64,000 nt of DNA from contig CP077641.1 in the NCBI GenBank assembly GCA_019056435.1, forward strand, positions 2,976,001 through 3,040,000, written 5' to 3'. The translations under genes and the position numbers were made by a program. This document shows positions 9,821 to 16,720 of this stretch, in pieces (the stretch's first letter is position 1; the number at the start of each line of letters is the position of its first letter). The notes under the pieces are model-generated. The model was given only the letters and a program-made list of their open reading frames with translations. It was not told the DNA's origin and did not search any database. Origin of the DNA: Stutzerimonas stutzeri (GTDB lineage Bacteria; Pseudomonadota; Gammaproteobacteria; Pseudomonadales; Pseudomonadaceae).

Positions 9821-11793
9821 AGGGATACTCCATCGTCAGGACCAATCGCCGCCGATATCCGCAAGGGAGTTCCGACTGAGTCGAGACTGGCGTCGTCGTC
9901 CAGCAGCGCAAGGTCGTTGGCCAGTGGCGGACGGTTTGGTGTCGAACTTGACCGGTTCCATGATTCATCTAGCGAGGTGTGCTCGAGGCCAAGGGCGCCG
10001 TCCTCGAGGAGGCTGAACGGCTGGCAGGGCTCGCCTGGCTCAATGACACCCGACCAGTCGTGAGGTGTTTCGGCGGGCGCATCCGGATAGCGGCCCGGGG
10101 TGAGCATCGGAGCACCGCAGACTCTTCGGACGAAGTTGCGATCCTCGTAGTAGCGCAGCTTCTTGGCGCGAATGGGCGGCACGCCGGAGAGCATCACGAT
10201 GGCCTCGTCGACCGGTAGCTGCATCACCTCGCCGGGCGTCAACAGCGGTCGTGCCGTCTCCTGGCGAGAGACCATGAGGTGCCCTAGCCAGGGTGCGAGC
10301 CGGTGGCCCGCGTAGTTGCGTTGCCCGCGCAATTGAGTCGCGGTGCCCAGGGTCTCGGAGATGCGTTTGGCCGTTCGCTCGTCGTTGGTTGCAAAGGTGA
10401 TGCGGACATGGCAGTTGTCCAGGATCGAGTGGTTCTGCCCGTATGCCTTGTCGATCTGGTTGAGCGACTGAGAGATCAGAAACGCCCGCAGGCCGTAACC
10501 GGCCATGAACGCCAGCGCCGATTCGAAGAAATCCAGCCGCCCCAGCGCGGGGAACTCGTCGAGCATCAGCAGGAGCTGGTGCCTGCGCTTGACCCCGTCG
10601 GTGCCCTCGAGCGATTCGGTCAGGCGCCGCCCGATCTGGTTCAGGATTAGTCGAATAAGCGGTTTGGTGCGACTGATGTCCGACGGCGGAACGACGAGGT
10701 AGAGCGACACCGGATGCGCAGCGGCAACCAGATCCGCAATGCGCCAGTCGCAGCGTGAAGTCACCTGCGCGACGGTCGGATCACGGTACAGGCCGAGGAA
10801 GGACATGGCCGTCGAGAGCACGCCGGAGCGCTCGTTCTCGCTCTTGTTCAATACTTCGCGCGCCGCAGAGGCGACGACCGGATGGGGACCCTCCAGCAGA
10901 TGGTGGGTGACCATCATGCGATGGAGCGTCAACTCGAAGGTGCAGGAGGGATCGGAAAGAAAATTGGCAACGCCTCGCAGCGTCTTATCCTCGACGGCGT
11001 ACAGGACGTGAAGAATAGCGCCGACCAGCAGAGAGTGACTGGTCTTTTCCCAGTGATTGCGCCGCTCCATCGCGCCTTCGGGATCGACCAGGATATCCGC
11101 GATGTTCTGGACGTCCCGTACCTCATGAGCGCCTCGACGAACCTCGAGCAGCGGGTTGTAGGCCGCGGAAGCCTGATCGGTCGGGTTGAACAGTAGGCAA
11201 TGGGAGAAGCGCGAGCGCCAGCCTGCGGTCAAGCTCCAGTTCTCGCCCTTGATATCGTGGATGACGGCCGAGCCGGTCCAGGTTAGTAGCGTGGGCACGA
11301 CCAGCCCCACGCCTTTTCCGGAGCGGGTGGGTGCGAACGCAAGCACATGCTCAGGACCTGCATGCCGCAGATAGCGACCCCTGTAAAGACCCAGGCAAAC
11401 ACCCGCGTCCTTTGTGAGCCCAGCCGCACGTACCTCCCTGGGCATGGCCCAGCGCGCCGAACCATGGGTAGTGGCTGTACGGGACTGGCGGGCTCGCCAG
11501 ATAGACATGCCGAATGCGAGCAACACGGCAGTTGCGCTGCCGCCGCTTGCGATCAACCCCGCTCTGTCGAACGTGGACGGGGACGCATCGCCGAACCGAA
11601 ACCACCAGCCGAACAAGCGCCATGGCTGATAGACGGGATAGCCCTGCAACTCAAACCAGGGGCGGCCAAGCTGCTCGGCGTAGCCCAGCGATGATGCGGC
11701 CGACTGCGTCGCGATCCAGACGCCGGCAAGCGCGACCGAGACCGTCGTCACCACCTGTCCGTACAGCACGTTCGATGCCTGATTCACCGCCAT
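9817..11793 (-). CDS. traG: TraG, VirD4-like type IV coupling protein
   Basis: Encodes about 658 aa. Two N-terminal transmembrane segments (VVTTVSVALAGVWIATQSAA and GLIASGGSATAVLLAFGMSI) precede a cytoplasmic ATPase with Walker A (FAPTRSGKGVGLVVPTLL) and Walker B (LLLMLDEFPALG). It couples the relaxosome to the T4SS channel. I start at the ATG at 11793 because GAGGAG lies a few bases upstream; an in-frame ATG at 11805 has no such site and falls at the end of a strong inverted repeat. The accessory cargo begins immediately upstream. Confidence 0.93.
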   Translation of the reverse strand: MAVNQASNVLYGQVVTTVSVALAGVWIATQSAASSLGYAEQLGRPWFELQGYPVYQPWRLFGWWFRFGDASPSTFDRAGLIASGGSATAVLLAFGMSIWRARQSRTATTHGSARWAMPREVRAAGLTKDAGVCLGLYRGRYLRHAGPEHVLAFAPTRSGKGVGLVVPTLLTWTGSAVIHDIKGENWSLTAGWRSRFSHCLLFNPTDQASAAYNPLLEVRRGAHEVRDVQNIADILVDPEGAMERRNHWEKTSHSLLVGAILHVLYAVEDKTLRGVANFLSDPSCTFELTLHRMMVTHHLLEGPHPVVASAAREVLNKSENERSGVLSTAMSFLGLYRDPTVAQVTSRCDWRIADLVAAAHPVSLYLVVPPSDISRTKPLIRLILNQIGRRLTESLEGTDGVKRRHQLLLMLDEFPALGRLDFFESALAFMAGYGLRAFLISQSLNQIDKAYGQNHSILDNCHVRITFATNDERTAKRISETLGTATQLRGQRNYAGHRLAPWLGHLMVSRQETARPLLTPGEVMQLPVDEAIVMLSGVPPIRAKKLRYYEDRNFVRRVCGAPMLTPGRYPDAPAETPHDWSGVIEPGEPCQPFSLLEDGALGLEHTSLDESWNRSSSTPNRPPLANDLALLDDDASLDSVGTPLRISAAIGPDDGVSL

Positions 11794-11803
11794 TGCGCTC
11801 CTC

Positions 11804-11835
11804 ATCCATACGGCACCTTGGCGTGCCGTATGGAT
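11804..11835. promoter_or_regulatory. Perfect 13-bp inverted repeat upstream of traG
   Basis: Arms ATCCATACGGCAC and GTGCCGTATGGAT are perfect complements around a 6-nt loop (CTTGGC). The repeat ends about 10 bp before the traG start, next to its ribosome-binding site. It could be an operator for a tra regulator or an RNA hairpin limiting traG translation. No U-tract follows, so a terminator is unlikely. Confidence 0.6.
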
Positions 11836-12328
11836 AAGGTTCGGTAATCAAGCTGCTGGTATCAAAGACCGATTGGGCAAGGATTATGTAGGCGGTGCAG
11901 GCGGTGCGGGAGGCGTAACGGGGCGGAGCTGCGGACGGGCCGGTCGTGCTGTGCCTCCCATGTCCCACGCGAAGGAAAGGTTGCATTCATTCCTTGATGG
12001 CGCGCGTCCGAACATGTCAGCTACTCGATGCAGTTGAAGGGGTTACCCGGCAGCTAGCGGCCAATAGCGGCCTTATGCCAACGGTTGTATGTGGGGTTCT
12101 ACCCCATTTCCACGAAGATGAACTTAACCCACTGTCCGGGATGGGTTGACCACTACATATGGCGTGCCCTTCGTTTGCGGGTCAAAGGGTAGCTGACTAG
12201 GAATGTGTCGCTATTCAGCTAGCTCCAGGCATCTATCGACCTGCCTAACTGTGATGCAAGAGTGCGAAAGCGCGTGACGATCATGATAGGTTGCACGGCA
12301 CAGAAGAATTTTTGACAGGACGTCATTC
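11836..12328. other. Intergenic region between traG and the PAAR gene
   Basis: Nearly 500 bp with no convincing coding sequence. It marks the traG-side edge of the cargo hotspot. The sequence just before the PAAR start has a Shine-Dalgarno-like GACAGGA at 12314-12320. I see no insertion-sequence ends or direct repeats that would show how the cargo arrived. Confidence 0.5.
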
Positions 12329-12873
12329 ATGGCCAAACCAGCGGCGCGTAAGAGCGACCCATCCAGTTGCCCTATGCCTGGGCACGGCACCACTCCTATC
12401 GCAACAGGTTCTGCCGATGTTTTTTCGATGGCCTACCCGCCGCACGCAAGGGTGACACTTGCACCTGTGGCAGCGCGCTGTCCTCTGGTCTGTCTTTAAC
12501 TGTATTCATCAACGGCCGGAACGCCGCCACAGTCGATACCGGGGGCAGTCACGGCAGCATCGTCATCGGCGGTTCGGGGACCATCATCATTGGAGACACG
12601 CACCCACCATACGACTTTATTCCGCCAGCAGCTTTGGCCGGCCAAGCAAGATGGATAGGTTTTAGAATTCCTGCAGCAGAAAGCTATGAAGGCTTATCGT
12701 GCACAGCACACTTTGAGGATGGCTCAACACTCCTAGGCATATTTAATAAAGACAATACTGTTAGGTTCTCTAACCCATCAGGCAAAACGTGCCTGATGCT
12801 CGAATTCGCAGATGGTCAGCCTGCCGAATCATCCTCTCTCACCGAGATTTTTTTGAAAACGATCCTGGGATAA
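12329..12873 (+). CDS. PAAR-domain type VI secretion spike-tip protein (single frameshift)
   Basis: PAAR proteins cap the VgrG spike of type VI secretion systems and carry effectors. It starts at the ATG at 12329 (MAKPAARKSDPSSCPMPGHG). The PAAR domain continues in the next frame (FFDGLPAARKGDTCTCG) to VIGGSGTIIIGDTH, with the Cys/His residues expected for the metal-capped tip. The frames join if one T is added to the T6 run at 12420-12425. Residues from about 100 to 181 form an extra C-terminal segment of unknown fold that may bind the effector encoded next. Start supported by GACAGGA. Gene order PAAR-effector-immunity is typical of T6SS cargo islands. Confidence 0.8.
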
Positions 12874-12883
12874 GGAACATCCT

Positions 12884-13663
12884 ATGACAGAGCCTTACAT
12901 TGTCACTGGCAGCTATGTTGTTCAGCGTGAGCACGCGCTAGAAGACTCTCCGCTCGACAGAGCACTAGAGCTGATGGAGGGGCTGCGTTAAGGTTTTCTT
13001 TGGATGCAATTTCGGATGAGAAAGTTAGGGCAAGCTACCTGAAAAACATCCAGCGCCTATCCAAGCAAACATTGGATGACGTAAAAGCAGGAAGAATAAC
13101 TGCGCAAGAAGGAGTGCAATTCAGTCATGAAATGAGAAACAAGATCATGATTGAGCACCGGAAGTTTACCTCTACGCAGGGTTTAGCGATTGTCCAAAAG
13201 AAGAAAGCCGATGGTCGGACATTGCAGTCGCTATTTGATCGGTACTCGGAACGGCTCTTCAATAAACCTTACAACAGCCTTTCAGCCTCGGAACAGTCAA
13301 AGATTCATTACACCATTCTAGAAGCTGCCGGTCGGGATGACGCCAAGTTCACGAAAGGTACTCAAAAATGTTAATCATGGGCAAGCTAGGTGTTCTCGTG
13401 ACCGCCGCGCTTGCGACTTATCAGATTTTGAATGCTGAAAACAAGGTTAAAGAGACGGCGCGTCAAGGCATCGTCATCGGTGGTGGTGCCGCAGGGGGAT
13501 TCTTGCAGGCTTGGGAGTCAGCGCGCTTTGCGGCCCTGGTGCGCCCATCTGCGCAATAGCGGTTGTTTTGGTTGGATCGATCGCAGGTGGTGTCGCAGGG
13601 GGCGCGGTTGCGGACTCGCTGGATGCTGAGTTGGAGGAGTTTTCTCATTGGGACATTTTCTGA
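12884..13663 (+). CDS. Candidate T6SS effector with glycine-zipper membrane segment (three frame breaks)
   Basis: Starts 10 bp after the PAAR gene (MTEPYIVTGSYVVQREHALE). The frame is interrupted at 12979-12982 (G4), 13364-13368 (A5) and 13494-13498 (G5); adding one base at each gives one protein of about 260 aa. It has a helical N-terminal half (ISDEKVRASYLKNIQRLSKQ, GVQFSHEMRNKIMIEHRKFT) and a C-terminal hydrophobic region with repeated GxxxG-like spacing (GIVIGGGAAGG, AIAVVLVGSIAGGVAGGAVA), ending in ELEEFSHWDIF. Glycine zippers and PAAR linkage suggest a pore-forming antibacterial effector, by analogy with P. aeruginosa Tse4; that is inference. The breaks may be sequence errors or real decay. 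Confidence 0.6.
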
Positions 13664-14003
13664 GTGAACCAAAACTAACAGAAGTCAGAACCGCACTTTC
13701 CGATGCGTTCAATGATTCTCCAGTGGATTACGACTACATAGCTAAAAGATCAAGGACGTCGATCCAAGGATGGCGTACGACATTCTTTATTCTGAAGTTG
13801 CGCCCGTGTGTTTTACCAACATCGCTGCAGCAGTACCGCAGGTTTGGACAGGCTTCGATCCTGACTCTCTCAACGCGATGATCGAAGAAAGGCTAGCGGC
13901 GCGGGAGAACAGTTGGTTCCGCCGGCAGTTTGATAAGGTTCTGGTCGCCTGGTTGAAGTACAACTATAGCGATATCTGGAAGAATATTGAATGCAGGCTT
14001 TAA
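13648..14003 (+). CDS. Candidate immunity protein to the PAAR-linked effector (single frameshift)
   Basis: Begins at a TTG overlapping the last 16 bp of the effector (GHFLSEPKLTEVRTALSDAF), indicating translational coupling. One A is missing around 13744-13750. Restoring it gives a 118-aa soluble acidic protein (DYDYIAKRIKDVDPRMAYDI, then LYSEVAPVCFTNIAAAVPQV, ending YNYSDIWKNIECRL). No domain recognised. Assignment as immunity rests on position after an effector, small size and tight overlap. Confidence 0.5.
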
Positions 14004-14098
14004 CCCCAGCACCATCGACTAGTGATGCTGCTGATCCCGGTCGAAGCAGAGCAATGCGAGGTGGCTGGCATTCTGGTAAGGCAATCGGTGCATTGTAA

Positions 14099-14130
14099 GA
14101 AGGGGACAGATTTATTTTTCCTGCTCTAAA
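14099..14130 (+). repeat. RAYT/REP-type flank remnant
   Basis: The motif GGGGACAGATTTATTT at 14101-14116 is familiar from sequences flanking REP-associated tyrosine transposase genes in Pseudomonas and relatives. No transposase gene accompanies it here, so it looks like a leftover edge. Recognition is from memory of the motif, not from a search. Confidence 0.35.
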
Positions 14131-14257
14131 CGTCTGCTCCTGGCCGGAAGCGGACCTTGATCATGAACGCGACATGGAATGATGACTTGAGTGGCTCGAT
14201 GAATGTATCGTTTGACTGACAGGAAGTCGTGCTAGGTATCACTCAGGACCGCGCACC

Positions 14258-14881
14258 ATGAAAGCTCACCATTTGGTTCTGCTTCACCAGCGGGGGCTGC
14301 CTTGGGCTGTGGCTGTAGGCATAGCGTCGCTGATGGCCGTAAGCATGCTCAAACAGTGGCAAGCGTGGTGCGCACTTACAGCCGAGCGTCCTATACGAGA
14401 TGCTGAGGAGCTCGTTCGAAGCCCGATAGACATTGATCGCTTATCCACCTTGTTTGGATCTCCAGCTGCGGTCATCGGCGAGCCGCGGAAAGCTGTCTCC
14501 GTCCCCATCATTCTATTAGGCAGTTTTGTGCACCCTATTGCGGGTCGCTCATCGGCGATCCTCAAGATTTCAGGAGGGCCACCTGTCGCAGTACGGGTCG
14601 GGCAGCAACTCATCCCAGGGGTGCACTTGGAAACCGTACGCGCCGATCACGTTGAGATATCGCGTCACGGAACTGGTGAGAAGCTCTTTTTCCCCAACCA
14701 GCCGGGGCGATCGACCAACATGGCGGCAGGCATCATTACTATACGTCCGCCTCTAACAGCTGCACTCCTGGAAAACCTCCGTACTTCATCCGCTGATCAA
14801 ACTTCACGTCGAGCCATTGAAGCGCTGCAGTCACAGATGCGGCGCCTTGCTACCAGCCCAGCAGCCGGTCAGATCGATTGA
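14258..14881 (+). CDS. Orphan GspC/XcpP-like type II secretion protein
   Basis: Encodes 207 aa. A short N-terminus precedes one membrane segment (WAVAVGIASLMAVSMLKQW) and a periplasmic part resembling the homology region of GspC/PulC/XcpP: DRLSTLFGSP, then ILLGSFVHPIAGRSSAILKI, VRVGQQLIPGVHLETVRADH and EISRHGTGEKLFFP. GspC links the inner-membrane platform to the secretin in type II secretion. No other gsp genes are present. The gene lies about 300 bp upstream of, and on the same strand as, an Rhs gene whose product has a Sec signal. A role as a dedicated adaptor for exporting that Rhs protein is inference. Confidence 0.65.
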   Translation: MKAHHLVLLHQRGLPWAVAVGIASLMAVSMLKQWQAWCALTAERPIRDAEELVRSPIDIDRLSTLFGSPAAVIGEPRKAVSVPIILLGSFVHPIAGRSSAILKISGGPPVAVRVGQQLIPGVHLETVRADHVEISRHGTGEKLFFPNQPGRSTNMAAGIITIRPPLTAALLENLRTSSADQTSRRAIEALQSQMRRLATSPAAGQID

Positions 14882-15182
14882 CCGACCGTGGCACTTTAGA
14901 TGACAGCAGCGTCGTGTCGCTCAATCGACAGGGACGGCCCGTCGTGACCACGCATGATGTAGTGTTTGCTCATAATCATCGCTGACATGCCGGTGCCTAC
15001 AAAGCGTTTCGGGGAATCGCGATGCCTTTCTGAACACGCCGGGGCAGGATAGAAAGAGACCGTTGGTCGCTTAGCTCACGTCCTATCAGCCGAAGCAAAC
15101 AGTTTGTGGAAAAGGTCATGATTTCGTCATCTTTTCAAGTGTAGAACGTGAGAACGTAATTACGGCTATGGAGGGCGAATTG
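14882..15182. other. Intergenic region upstream of the split Rhs genes
   Basis: About 300 bp without a recognisable gene. It must hold the promoter for the Rhs genes if they are not read through from the GspC-like gene. A GGAGGG site at 15169-15174 supports the start at 15183. No clear terminator seen. Confidence 0.4.
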
Positions 15183-16703
15183 ATGCGTTTAACACGGCTT
15201 GCTGCGATTGTAGGCTTACTGGTGCTGGGCCAAGAAGCTTATGGTGCCTGTACCCTTAGGTTCACGTCCCCAGGCAATGGGGCGACGGTACGCGCACCAA
15301 ATATTACGGTCTTTGGCCAAGGCGGGGCGGATGCGTCCCAAGGCGACGCGGGAACTGTAACCGCCACGTTAAATGGTGCACCGTTCTTCAACTACTCCGG
15401 CTCTTTCACTGCCGCAGTATCGTTTCTTCAGTCTAGAGGGGTTGGGGTCACTCTCAGACCGGGTCTGAACTTCCTTTCCGTAAGTGGCAGTGCGGGCGGT
15501 TGTAGCGCGTCAGACAGCATGACGGTGATGTACTCCCCAGACGTAGACTTGAGCAAAAATAACGGAGAGCCGGACGATAGCCTGAGCTGTGACGCGCCTT
15601 CCCCTTCCAAAGGTAATCCAATCAACATCGCCATCGGCAACAAGTATCAGGAAGAGTTTGACTACATAGGTGGTGGGTCTTTCCCGTTAAGATTCGAGCG
15701 TGTTTACAACAGCGTTGATGGTTACTGGCGCCATAACTACTCCACTAAACTGATATTAACTTCAATGCTGATTACGCTTGTTAAGAGTGACGGGAAAGAA
15801 TCGAAGTTTACGTTATCTGCGGGAGAGACGGTCGCTGAACCTACTGAGTTAGGCCGCATGACGTCCATTGGTACCGGCTGGCGCTACCGATCGCCCGCGC
15901 AAGAGCTCTTTGAATTCGACGGCCAGGGGCGATTGATTAAATGGTCCAATCCGGTCGGTCAATTCCATACACTTTCATACGACACCTCGACTGTGATGGT
16001 TGCAGATTCCGGTGGGAACAGTCTTCAGTTCTCTCAAGATTCTTGGGGTCAACCCCTGAACCTTAGCGCTGGCGACACAGCTATCAGTTATATCTACGAC
16101 AGTACGCAACGACTGACGAAGGTTTCAAAAAACCAGGCGGGTACTGAGCGAGAAAGAGTGTTCCACTACGAAAATCGATCTTATCCACGGTTTTTAACCG
16201 GGATTACGGATGAGCGCGGTGTTCGTTATGCCACGTGGGCCTACGATGCACAAGGGCGCGCAATTGCGAGTGAGCATGCCGACGGCGCTGAGAAGACATC
16301 CGTTGTTTACAACGCTGACGGCTCAGCATCAGTCACCAACGAACTAGGGAAAAGGGCAACCTACCGCTTCAAGGTTGTTCAAGGCATCAAGCACATATCT
16401 GCCATAGAAGGCGAAGCGTCGGCTAATTGTCCGAACAGTAATTCCACCTTTACATACGATGATCGCGGTCTGCTAAAGACCAAGACCGATAACAAGGGCA
16501 ACGTCACGACCTACGACTACAACGAGCGAGGCCTTGAGGTGTCCCGAACAGAAGCGTTTGGCACGCCCGAAGCTCGGACCATTACCACGGCCTGGCATCC
16601 AACCCTGTTCTTACCCGTCACCGTGACCGAGCCAAACCAGATCACGAACTACACCTACGATGCACAAGGGCGGCAGCTCAGCCAGACCCTCACTCAGCGC
16701 TGA
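15183..16703 (+). CDS. Rhs/YD-repeat protein, N-terminal part, secreted (Rhs-A chain)
   Basis: Encodes about 506 aa from the ATG at 15183, which has GGAGGG upstream. Signal peptide MRLTRLAAIVGLLVLGQEAYG precedes a Cys-containing Ig-like domain (TLRFTSPGNGATVRAPNITV), then the DUF6531-like Rhs entry (GNPINIAIGNKYQEEFDYIG, FPLRFERVYNS) and the first YD repeats (YTYDAQGRQLSQTLTQR). It stops at 16701-16703 in the middle of what is normally a continuous Rhs barrel. The next gene continues the repeats after its own signal peptide, so the Rhs shell is encoded as two chains. No frameshift explains the split. Confidence 0.82.
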   Translation: MRLTRLAAIVGLLVLGQEAYGACTLRFTSPGNGATVRAPNITVFGQGGADASQGDAGTVTATLNGAPFFNYSGSFTAAVSFLQSRGVGVTLRPGLNFLSVSGSAGGCSASDSMTVMYSPDVDLSKNNGEPDDSLSCDAPSPSKGNPINIAIGNKYQEEFDYIGGGSFPLRFERVYNSVDGYWRHNYSTKLILTSMLITLVKSDGKESKFTLSAGETVAEPTELGRMTSIGTGWRYRSPAQELFEFDGQGRLIKWSNPVGQFHTLSYDTSTVMVADSGGNSLQFSQDSWGQPLNLSAGDTAISYIYDSTQRLTKVSKNQAGTERERVFHYENRSYPRFLTGITDERGVRYATWAYDAQGRAIASEHADGAEKTSVVYNADGSASVTNELGKRATYRFKVVQGIKHISAIEGEASANCPNSNSTFTYDDRGLLKTKTDNKGNVTTYDYNERGLEVSRTEAFGTPEARTITTAWHPTLFLPVTVTEPNQITNYTYDAQGRQLSQTLTQR

Positions 16704-16720
16704 TCAGAAGGAACTGACCG

